The position numbers were made by a program, and so were the translations under genes. From an uncultured bacterium (lineage in GTDB: Bacteria; Actinomycetota; Actinomycetes; S36-B12), in assembly GCA_903908025.1 (NCBI GenBank), contig CAIVQM010000313.1, positions 1-7,109 of the forward strand: a stretch of 7,109 nucleotides of DNA, given 5' to 3'. Position 1 is the first letter of the stretch. The number at the start of each line of letters is the position of its first letter. Shown piece by piece: positions 1-6,072 of the stretch. The notes under the pieces were generated by a model, which worked only from the letters and a program-made list of their open reading frames with translations, made no database searches and was not told where the DNA came from.

Positions 1-527
1 GCCGAGAGGGTTCCGCTCACCTCGTCCAGGCGCGACTTGTATCGCTCGAGTGTGGCGAGGCCCTGGTTGGCGCGCGACAGGATCTCGCCGGACTCCTCGA
101 GGACATGGCGACGCCCGTCGACGTAGATCGCGACGATGTTCATCGACTTGCTGACACTGATGACGGGGTGACGTGTCTGCCGAGACACGCGGTCGGCGGT
201 GCGGTGCCGCGTGCCGGTCTCCTCGGTGGGGAGGTTCGGGTCGGGCATCAACTGGACGGCCGCTCGCATGATGGTCTGCGCTCCGTCGTCGATGACGATG
301 GCGCCGTCCATCTTCGAGAGCTCACGAAGCCGGGTGGCGGAGAAGGCGACGTCGAGGACGAAGCCGCCGTTGGCGACCTGCTCGACGAGACGGTCCCAGC
401 CGAGCACGATGAGGGCGCCGGTGCGTCCACGAAGGATGCGCTCGAGGCCGTCGCGAAGTGCGGTGCCGGGCGCCACCATGGCGAGCACCTCACGGATGCG
501 GATGTCGGGTGCCGGATCTGTGCTCAT
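1..527 (-). CDS. disA: DNA integrity scanning protein DisA, diadenylate cyclase (partial, N-terminal 175 codons)
   Basis: DisA condenses two ATP into the second messenger c-di-AMP, and in bacteria where it has been studied it also binds branched DNA and signals DNA damage. The visible part is essentially the whole diadenylate cyclase (DAC) domain: a typical N-terminus, the DGA motif at residues 74-76 (within KMDGAIVIDDG) and the GTRHR motif at 105-109, both nucleotide-binding and catalytic signatures of the family. Residues 120-132 continue with the expected HPVISVSKSMNIV segment. The middle linker and C-terminal helix-hairpin-helix DNA-binding part (usual total length is about 360 residues) lie off the left edge. 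The ATG at 527 is chosen because it overlaps the radA stop codon in an ATGA arrangement and follows a good Shine-Dalgarno sequence. It is the last visible gene of the minus-strand operon. All active-site motifs that can be seen are intact, so the enzyme should be functional. Confidence 0.96.
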   Translation of the reverse strand, partial: MSTDPAPDIRIREVLAMVAPGTALRDGLERILRGRTGALIVLGWDRLVEQVANGGFVLDVAFSATRLRELSKMDGAIVIDDGAQTIMRAAVQLMPDPNLPTEETGTRHRTADRVSRQTRHPVISVSKSMNIVAIYVDGRRHVLEESGEILSRANQGLATLERYKSRLDEVSGTLS

Positions 528-1939
528 GAGTCTCCCCGTGGTGTGGCGACCTGACCCGAGGCGCGGGACAGTTGCTGTGCGGTGGCGATGGCCTCGTGGA
601 TGGAACCGACCTCGTGCATTCGCATCCCGGCGGGTACCGCACTCGGCGTGCTGCGTGCACGCAGTGCCCGAGTGGGGGCGATCACATCGGTGAAGCCGAG
701 CCGGCCCGCCTCCGCCAGTCGCCGGTCGAGCGACGCGATGGGGCGGACGTCGCCGGCCAGGCCGATCTCCCCGAAGGCGACCAGACCGGCGGGAAGGGGC
801 ACATCAGAGACGCTGCTGGCGATGGCGAGCGCCACCGCCATGTCGGTTGCGGGTTCGGTGAGTCGCACGCCGCCGACCGTCGCGACGAAGCAGTCGGCGG
901 TGGCCAGTTTGACGCCCGCACGGCGCTCGAGCACGCCCAGCATCATGGCGATGCGCGAGGAGTCGAGTCCGCTGGTGACGCGGCGCGGCTGTGGGGCTGA
1001 TGACGGGGCGATCAGCGCCTGGACCTCAGCGATCAGCGGGCGCCGCCCCTCCATCGTGACGGTCACGCAGGTGCCGGGCGCCATCTCGCGCCGGTCGCCG
1101 AGGAACAGACCGCTGGGGTCGGACAGCCCGACGATGCCGTCGTCGACGAGTTCGAAGCAGCCGATCTCGTCGGCCGCGCCGAAGCGGTTCTTGACCGCCC
1201 GAACGAGTCGGAGCGGACCCTGCCGGTCGCCCTCGAAGTGGAGGACGACGTCGACGAGATGCTCGAGGGTCCGGGGTCCGGCGACGGACCCGTCCTTGGT
1301 TACGTGGCCGACGAGCACGATCGTGATGTCGCGGGCCTTCGCAACGGCGATGAGCGACGCGGCGACCTCCTTGACCTGGGTGACGCCGCCAGCGGAGCCC
1401 TCGACCTCGGCGCTGGAGATGGTCTGCACGGAGTCGAGGACCAGCAGGGTCGGTGCGATGGCGTCGATCTGGCCCAGCACACTGCCCAGATCGGTCTCGG
1501 CCGCGAGGAAGAGATCGTCGGCGACGGCGTCAATGCGTTCGGCGCGCAGGCGGACCTGTGCGGCGGACTCCTCGCCCGTCACGTAGAGGGCCTTGTGACC
1601 GCTGCGAGCCCAGGCGGCAGCGGTCTCGAGCAGCAGGGTGGATTTGCCGACGCCCGGCTCGCCGGCGAGCAGCAGGACGGCCCCGGGCACGAACCCGCCG
1701 CCGAGCACCCGGTCGAGTTCGTCGATGCCGGTCGGGACGGCGCGAGCCGTCGCGACGTCGACCTCGCCGATCGGGACGGCCGGGGTGCGGGTGACGGCTG
1801 CGGCCGTGGTGCGGGCGCGTGGCGCACCGACCTCCTCGACGGTGCCCCATGCCTGACACTCGCCGCAGCGGCCAACCCATTTCGGTGAGGTCCAGCCGCA
1901 GTCACTGCATCGGTACGGGATGACCTGAGCGCGTGCCAT
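524..1939 (-). CDS. radA: DNA repair protein RadA (Sms)
   Basis: RadA is a RecA-like ATPase that acts in recombinational repair, helping branch migration and processing of recombination intermediates. The 471-residue product has the full family layout. A C4 zinc finger lies at C11, C14, C25 and C28. A RecA-like ATPase core has Walker A GEPGVGKST at 93-101 and Walker B LLVLDS at 165-170. The RadA-specific KNRFG motif is at 250-254, and a Lon-protease-like C-terminal domain runs from about 280 to 455. The length is normal for the family. An open frame extends upstream to 2023, but the ATG at 1939 is preferred because the typical N-terminus (MARAQ, then the first zinc-finger cysteine) begins there and the extension is a proline/arginine-rich shadow overlapping the upstream gene. 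No strong Shine-Dalgarno precedes it. The upstream stop codon is only 5 bp away, so translation is probably coupled. RadA is known to bind DisA and lower its cyclase activity in Bacillus and mycobacteria, which fits the 4-base overlap with disA. Confidence 0.97.
   Translation of the reverse strand: MARAQVIPYRCSDCGWTSPKWVGRCGECQAWGTVEEVGAPRARTTAAAVTRTPAVPIGEVDVATARAVPTGIDELDRVLGGGFVPGAVLLLAGEPGVGKSTLLLETAAAWARSGHKALYVTGEESAAQVRLRAERIDAVADDLFLAAETDLGSVLGQIDAIAPTLLVLDSVQTISSAEVEGSAGGVTQVKEVAASLIAVAKARDITIVLVGHVTKDGSVAGPRTLEHLVDVVLHFEGDRQGPLRLVRAVKNRFGAADEIGCFELVDDGIVGLSDPSGLFLGDRREMAPGTCVTVTMEGRRPLIAEVQALIAPSSAPQPRRVTSGLDSSRIAMMLGVLERRAGVKLATADCFVATVGGVRLTEPATDMAVALAIASSVSDVPLPAGLVAFGEIGLAGDVRPIASLDRRLAEAGRLGFTDVIAPTRALRARSTPSAVPAGMRMHEVGSIHEAIATAQQLSRASGQVATPRGDS
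531..537 (-). promoter_or_regulatory. Ribosome binding site of disA
   Basis: On the minus strand GGGGAGA lies just upstream of the disA ATG (527), inside the last codons of radA. It is the clearest Shine-Dalgarno match in the window and supports the chosen disA start. With the ATGA overlap it suggests that disA can be translated both by re-initiation and by direct ribosome entry. Confidence 0.6.
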
Positions 1940-1944
1940 GTCCG

Positions 1945-2703
1945 CTACCGGGGGTCGGCGGGGTGGGGAGAGAGCCCGAGGTCGAAGCGGCCATTCTCGA
2001 GCAGGAGCACGCGGGCCCGGCACAGCCGAGCCAACTCGTCGTAGGCGGCCTGACCGATCAGCGCGACGATCTCATCGCGACCGGACTCGAACACGGGCTC
2101 GGTGCCGACATGTGCATCGGTGTTCGCTGTGCAGTACCAGGGGAAGTCGTGGCCGCCGGGACCCCAGTCCTGCCGCTGGTACTCGCCGAGCACGATCACC
2201 AGGTACTCGGTGCCGTCCTCGATAGTGCGGTTCTCGTAGGAGCGTCGCAGGGGCAACTGCCAGCACACCTCGGGCTTGGTCTCGATGAAGGAGACGCCCT
2301 CGGCGCTGGCGAGGTGGTGGAGGGCGCAGCCGTAGCCACCGGCAAAGTCGGCGTCATTGTGGAAGATGCAGGCGCCCTTGACGACGCGGGTCTTCTCCTC
2401 GCCGTCCTCCTTCTCGGTCCAGCCCTTGCGGGTGCCGACTTTGTGGTGCTGCCAGAGTTCGGGGGTGAGCTTCTCGACCCAGGCGGCGACGCGCTTGCGG
2501 TCCTTCTTCTCGGAGAAGTGCGCACCGTGGACGCAGCAGCCGGCATCCGGCCGGGTTGCGTCGATGCCCTGGCACCCTCGGCCGAAGATGCAGGTCCACC
2601 GCGAGGTCAGCCAGGTCAGATCCGCCTTGATCAGATGAGCCGAATCGGCGGGGTCGACGAACTCGACCCACTGTCGGGGGAAACCAATCATGACCTCAGG
2701 CAT
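1945..2703 (-). CDS. Cysteine-rich protein resembling DUF3109 (putative metal or Fe-S binding), first gene of the radA-disA operon
   Basis: This 252-residue protein has no assigned function. It has no signal peptide or membrane segment and is probably cytosolic. Its cysteines form two groups: C38, C44 and the pair C56-C57 (TCIFGRGC, then GCCVHG), and later C112, C126 and C147 (GACIFHND, GCALHH, KPEVCWQLPLR). The order of a CC-x-x-G motif, a GxCxF turn, a CAL/CAI motif and finally KPxxCxxxPxR is what I recall for DUF3109 proteins, which are distant relatives of the YkgJ-type zinc/iron-chelating CxxCxxCC families. A metal or iron-sulfur site is inferred from this and is not shown. The ATG at 2703 is chosen because a -10 element ends 6 bases before it, predicting a leaderless start; ATG at 2691 (residue 5) is an alternative with a GAGG just upstream. 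The stop codon is 5 bp before radA, so it is the promoter-proximal gene of the operon. From memory, similar proteins lie at this place in other actinobacteria (for example near Rv0495c in Mycobacterium tuberculosis). Confidence 0.85.
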   Translation of the reverse strand: MPEVMIGFPRQWVEFVDPADSAHLIKADLTWLTSRWTCIFGRGCQGIDATRPDAGCCVHGAHFSEKKDRKRVAAWVEKLTPELWQHHKVGTRKGWTEKEDGEEKTRVVKGACIFHNDADFAGGYGCALHHLASAEGVSFIETKPEVCWQLPLRRSYENRTIEDGTEYLVIVLGEYQRQDWGPGGHDFPWYCTANTDAHVGTEPVFESGRDEIVALIGQAAYDELARLCRARVLLLENGRFDLGLSPHPADPR

Positions 2704-2709
2704 GGCGCC

Positions 2710-2715
2710 AGCCTA
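2710..2715 (-). promoter_or_regulatory. Candidate -10 element of the minus-strand (radA-disA) operon
   Basis: Read on the minus strand this is TAGGCT, matching the actinobacterial TANNNT -10 pattern. It is followed by 6 bases (GGCGCC) and then the ATG at 2703, so the transcript would begin at or next to the start codon. No convincing -35 hexamer is seen. The spacing is the main support. Confidence 0.5.
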
Positions 2716-2724
2716 CGTGGTGAC

Positions 2725-2748
2725 ACCGACCTCATCGCCGAAGTCGGT
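2725..2748. repeat. Inverted repeat in the divergent promoter region (possible operator)
   Basis: Perfect 6-base arms, ACCGAC at 2725-2730 and GTCGGT at 2743-2748, are separated by 12 bases. The right arm runs into an 8-base palindrome, CGGTACCG (2745-2752). It covers the expected -35 zone of the minus-strand operon and lies upstream of the plus-strand -10. Short arms like these can arise by chance in GC-rich DNA, so an operator role is only a suggestion. Confidence 0.25.
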
Positions 2749-2778
2749 ACCGTGCTGCGCGTCGATCGCGGATGCCGA

Positions 2779-2784
2779 TAGTTT
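2779..2784 (+). promoter_or_regulatory. Candidate -10 element of the ppx operon
   Basis: TAGTTT fits the TANNNT -10 pattern and stands out in an AT-richer patch. It is followed by exactly 7 bases and then the GTG start at 2792, the spacing expected when transcription begins at the start codon. There is no Shine-Dalgarno before the GTG, which agrees with a leaderless mRNA. The -35 region is not recognisable. Confidence 0.6.
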
Positions 2785-2791
2785 TCGACCT

Positions 2792-3721
2792 GTGCGACTT
2801 GGAGTTCTCGACCTCGGCTCGAACACTGTCCATCTGCTTCTCGTGGACGCCCACTACGGCGCGGCCCCGGTGCCCGCATCGAAACTGAAGATGCCGCTGC
2901 GCCTGTCCGAGCATCTGAGCAGTGATGGCAGCGTCGACACGGCCGCCATCGATCAGCTGGTCGACTTCGTGAGCCGGGGCCAACGACTGGCGGAGGACAA
3001 GGGCGCGACCGCGATCATGGCCTTCGCCACTTCGGCCATCCGGGAGGCCACCAACGGCGAAGAGGTGCTCTCGCGGGTGCGGGCCGAGACGGGGCTCGAG
3101 ATCGAGGTCCTGTCGGGCGAGGATGAGGCGCGGATGACCTTCCTGGCCGTCAGACGGTGGTTCGGCTGGTCCAGCGGACGGATCCTGGGCCTCGATATCG
3201 GCGGCGGGTCGCTGGAGATCGCCTCGGGAACCGATGAAGAGCCGGACGTCGCCGTCTCGGTCCCGCTGGGAGCCGGCCGCCTGACCCGGGACTTCTTCGC
3301 CGGTGACCCGCCCGATGCCGACTCCGTCCGGCACCTGCGTCGCCACGTGCGTGCGAGCATCGCGGAGGTGGTCGCTCGGGTCCGTCGAGTAGGCGAGCCC
3401 CGCATCGCGGTCGCGACGTCGAAGACCTTCCGGCAGCTCGCGCGTATCGCTGGGGCGGCTCCCTCGAGCGAGGGCAGCCACGTGCGCCGCGTGCTGCGGG
3501 TCGAGGACCTGCGCGAGATCGCCCCGCGGCTTGCCGGCATGACCGCGGCAGAGCGCAGCAGGATCCCCGGTGTTTCCGAGGGTCGTTCGGAGCAACTGGT
3601 GGCGGGCGCCATCGTCGCCGAAGCGGCCATGGATCTGCTGGAGTTGGAGGAGCTCGTCGTCTGCCCGTGGGCGCTACGCGAGGGGATCATCCTGCATCGC
3701 ATGGACGGCCTGCCCCGGTGA
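2792..3721 (+). CDS. Ppx/GppA-family phosphatase (exopolyphosphatase-like)
   Basis: Members of this ASKHA-fold family release phosphate from inorganic polyphosphate or convert pppGpp to ppGpp. The 309-residue product has the expected signatures: the first phosphate-binding loop LDLGSNTVHLLLVDA from residue 6, AFATSAIREATN near 72-83, SGEDEAR at 108-114 carrying the acidic catalytic candidates, and the second phosphate loop DIGGGSLE from 135. At about 310 residues it is the short form with only the two core domains, without the extra C-terminal helical/HD-like domains of E. coli Ppx, and so resembles the short mycobacterial proteins (Rv0496 type). The GTG at 2792 is chosen over an upstream ATG (2690) because the family N-terminus begins exactly here and a -10 element lies 7 bases upstream. 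The stop codon overlaps the next gene in a GTGA arrangement. Substrate preference between polyphosphate and guanosine pentaphosphate cannot be read from the sequence. Confidence 0.93.
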   Translation: MRLGVLDLGSNTVHLLLVDAHYGAAPVPASKLKMPLRLSEHLSSDGSVDTAAIDQLVDFVSRGQRLAEDKGATAIMAFATSAIREATNGEEVLSRVRAETGLEIEVLSGEDEARMTFLAVRRWFGWSSGRILGLDIGGGSLEIASGTDEEPDVAVSVPLGAGRLTRDFFAGDPPDADSVRHLRRHVRASIAEVVARVRRVGEPRIAVATSKTFRQLARIAGAAPSSEGSHVRRVLRVEDLREIAPRLAGMTAAERSRIPGVSEGRSEQLVAGAIVAEAAMDLLELEELVVCPWALREGIILHRMDGLPR

Positions 3722-6072
3722 CGGCGGCGGTCACGGATCCCCTGGCCGGGCTCACGACGGCTGAGGTCGCCGAGCGGGTTGCCGACGGCCGGGCCAACAC
3801 CGCCCCCGATGCCCGCAGCCGCAGCCTGGCGGACATCGTCCGGGCCAACACGTTCACCTGGTTCAACGGACTGATCGGCTTCCTGTGGGTCGTGATGCTG
3901 CTCGTCGCCCCGATCCAGGACTCGCTCTTCGGCTTCGTCATCGTCGCGAACACCGGCATCGGCATCATCCAGGAGTGGCGGGCATCGCGGACTCTGGCGA
4001 AGCTGGCCGTGATCGGCGAGGCCAAGCCTGTGGTGCGGCGCGACGGCGTGGATGTCGAGGTGAGTCCGCACGACGTCGTCCTTGACGATGTGGTCGTGCT
4101 GCGCACCGGTGATCAGCTGGTAGTTGACGGCGTCATCGTCGCGGGTGACGGCCTTGAGATCGATGAGAGCCTCCTGACCGGCGAGGCCGATCCGGTGGAC
4201 AAGGCCATCGGCGATCCGGCGATGTCGGGATCCTTCGTGGTGGCCGGCTCCGGGCTGTACCGGGCGACCCGGGTGGGCAAGGATTCGTTCGCCGCCGGCC
4301 TCACCGAGCAGGCGAAGAAGTTCCACCTGACGAACTCCGAGCTCCGCGATTCCATCAACGGCTTCATCCGCGGTATCTCGTTCCTTCTCCTGCCCGTTGG
4401 CCTGCTGCTGCTGTGGTCGCAGCTCGTGCGGGCGAAGCTGCCGTTCGACGAGGCCGTGCGGGGGACGATTGCCGGCGTCGTCACCATGGTCCCGGAGGGC
4501 CTGGTCCTGCTGACGAGCATCGCGATGGCGGTCTCGGTGATTCGGCTCGCCCAGCGCAAGGTGCTGGTGCAGGACATGCCGGCGGTCGAGGTGCTGGCGC
4601 GCGTCGACACCATCTGCGTCGACAAGACGGGCACCTTGACCGAGCCCGGCATGCGGGTTCGTGACGTCATCAGCCTGGCCGGCGCAGACGGATTCACCGA
4701 TCCGCTCGGGGCGATGGGTGCGAGCGAGGCGAATCCCAATCCGACGCTGGAGGCGATTGCCGCCACCTATCCGAGTCCGCAGTGGCAGGTCACCGACAGC
4801 GTGCCGTTCTCCAGCGCTCGCAAGTGGTCCTCCGCAACTTTCGCCGGAAACGGGACGTGGTTGCTGGGGGCGCCCGACATCCTCGCCGCTGACGATGCCG
4901 CGGTGCGGGCGCGGGCCGAGTCGGTGGCAGCCGACGGGGCTCGCGTGCTGCTGTTGGCACAGGGGTCGGGCGTCCCGTCCGCGGAACACGGCCCCGGCTC
5001 GATCACACCGGTCGCGCTGGTGGTCATCAACCAGCAGTTGCGGCCGGACGCGGCCGAGACCGTCGCGTACTTCCTGACTCAGGATGTCACGGTCAAGGTG
5101 ATCTCCGGTGACAATGCGGCCACCGTCGGTGCCATCGCGATGCAGGCGGGGGTACCGGGCGCGGACCGTCCGGTCGATGCTCGCGACCTGCCCACCGACC
5201 TGGCCGCCCTTGCGGAAGTCGTTGCAGCATCCAACGTGTTCGGCCGGGTCACGCCGGCGCAGAAGCAGCAGATGGTCGATGCTCTGCACCTGCGCAACTC
5301 CACTGTCGCGATGACGGGCGACGGCGTCAACGACGTCCTCGCACTTAAGAACGCGGACCTCGGCATCGCGATGGGTTCGGGGTCGGGCGCGACACGCGCC
5401 GTGGCACAACTCGTGCTGCTCGACAACAAGTGGTCGGTCATGCCCAGCGTCGTCGCCGAGGGCCGTCGTGTTCTCGGCAATATCGAGCGCGTGTCCGATG
5501 TCTTCCTGACGAAGACGAGCTACGCCGTGGTCATCTCACTCGTGACCGGGCTCTTCGCGGTCGCATTCCCATTCCTGCCGCGTCACCTGTCGCTCATCGG
5601 CGCCTTGACGATCGGCATTCCCGGCTTCTTCCTGGCGCTGATGCCCAACACGGAGCGGTTCCGGCCCGGGTTCCTGCGGCGGGTCCTCCTGTTCGCCGTG
5701 CCGTCCGGGATCATCGCGGGTGCGGCAGCCCTGACCACATACGCACTGACGACGTCGATGCTGCTGGATCAGGGCATCGACGAGGCCGCCGCCCGCACCG
5801 CGTCGCAGACAGCGGCTACGACGGCGCTGTTCATCGTCACGATCTCGGTGCTGTTGCAGTCGGCGCGACCGCTCAATGCCCTGCGCGTCGGCATCGTCGC
5901 GCTGATGGTCGCGTGCTTCCTGGGCGTCGTCATCATTCCCTGGCTGGCCAACATCTTCTCGATGCACCTCGGCTGGAATGCGGAGACCGCGGTAGCGCTC
6001 GTCGCGGGCGGCATCGGAGCCGTGCTCGTGTGGGTCGCGGCACTCGTGACGGACCGCTGGCGCCGGGCATGA
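3718..6072 (+). CDS. ctpE: CtpE-like P-type cation-transporting ATPase
   Basis: This 784-residue membrane pump has a complete P-type ATPase architecture. M1-M2 lie near residues 45-85. The actuator domain has TGE at 154-156 (in LLTGEADPV). M3-M4 carry PEGL at 259-262, and the phosphorylation motif DKTGTLT is at 302-308, with D302 the aspartyl-phosphate site. The nucleotide-binding domain shows FSSARKW at 364-370 and GAPD at 384-387. The hinge motif TGDGVND is at 533-539, followed by six more membrane segments. There is no N-terminal heavy-metal CxxC domain. The overall pattern, including LGIAMGSGSGATRAVAQLVLLDNKW, resembles mycobacterial CtpE, which has been linked to calcium uptake. The ion here is inferred. 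The GTG at 3718 is chosen because it overlaps the ppx stop (GTGA) and gives the usual CtpE-like start (GLTTAEVAERVADGRAN). There is no clear Shine-Dalgarno, so coupling to ppx is likely. It ends in an ATGA overlap with the next gene. No active-site motif is missing. Confidence 0.94.
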   Translation: MTAAVTDPLAGLTTAEVAERVADGRANTAPDARSRSLADIVRANTFTWFNGLIGFLWVVMLLVAPIQDSLFGFVIVANTGIGIIQEWRASRTLAKLAVIGEAKPVVRRDGVDVEVSPHDVVLDDVVVLRTGDQLVVDGVIVAGDGLEIDESLLTGEADPVDKAIGDPAMSGSFVVAGSGLYRATRVGKDSFAAGLTEQAKKFHLTNSELRDSINGFIRGISFLLLPVGLLLLWSQLVRAKLPFDEAVRGTIAGVVTMVPEGLVLLTSIAMAVSVIRLAQRKVLVQDMPAVEVLARVDTICVDKTGTLTEPGMRVRDVISLAGADGFTDPLGAMGASEANPNPTLEAIAATYPSPQWQVTDSVPFSSARKWSSATFAGNGTWLLGAPDILAADDAAVRARAESVAADGARVLLLAQGSGVPSAEHGPGSITPVALVVINQQLRPDAAETVAYFLTQDVTVKVISGDNAATVGAIAMQAGVPGADRPVDARDLPTDLAALAEVVAASNVFGRVTPAQKQQMVDALHLRNSTVAMTGDGVNDVLALKNADLGIAMGSGSGATRAVAQLVLLDNKWSVMPSVVAEGRRVLGNIERVSDVFLTKTSYAVVISLVTGLFAVAFPFLPRHLSLIGALTIGIPGFFLALMPNTERFRPGFLRRVLLFAVPSGIIAGAAALTTYALTTSMLLDQGIDEAAARTASQTAATTALFIVTISVLLQSARPLNALRVGIVALMVACFLGVVIIPWLANIFSMHLGWNAETAVALVAGGIGAVLVWVAALVTDRWRRA

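Noticed and set aside
582..1586. 334-codon plus-strand frame antisense to radA
   Set aside because: It is Ser/Arg/Thr-rich with no motif, opposite a full-length radA with every signature intact.
1940..2023. 28-codon N-terminal extension of RadA to an ATG at 2023
   Set aside because: The extension is a Pro/Arg-rich stretch that overlaps the end of the upstream gene, and the RadA family starts a few residues before its zinc finger, matching ATG 1939.
1933..2781. 282-codon plus-strand frame antisense to the cysteine-rich gene
   Set aside because: It has low-complexity composition and no motif, while the minus-strand frame has conserved cysteine motifs, operon spacing and a promoter.
2819..2834. 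TCGAAC half-site resembling an actinobacterial LexA (SOS) box near the start of ppx
   Set aside because: The second half (GTTCGA) is absent, and the bases encode the conserved SNT of the phosphate-binding loop, so coding constraint explains it.
2953..5409. 818-codon open frame on the minus strand, antisense to ppx and the ATPase
   Set aside because: It is rich in Arg, His, Asp, Gly and Ala with no recognisable domain, and is the usual GC-rich shadow of the well-supported plus-strand genes.
5430..6068. In-frame upstream extension of the TIM-barrel gene (481 codons in total)
   Set aside because: The extension is an arginine-rich shadow lying wholly inside the ATPase in another frame. The family N-terminus begins at 6069, where an ATGA junction is found.
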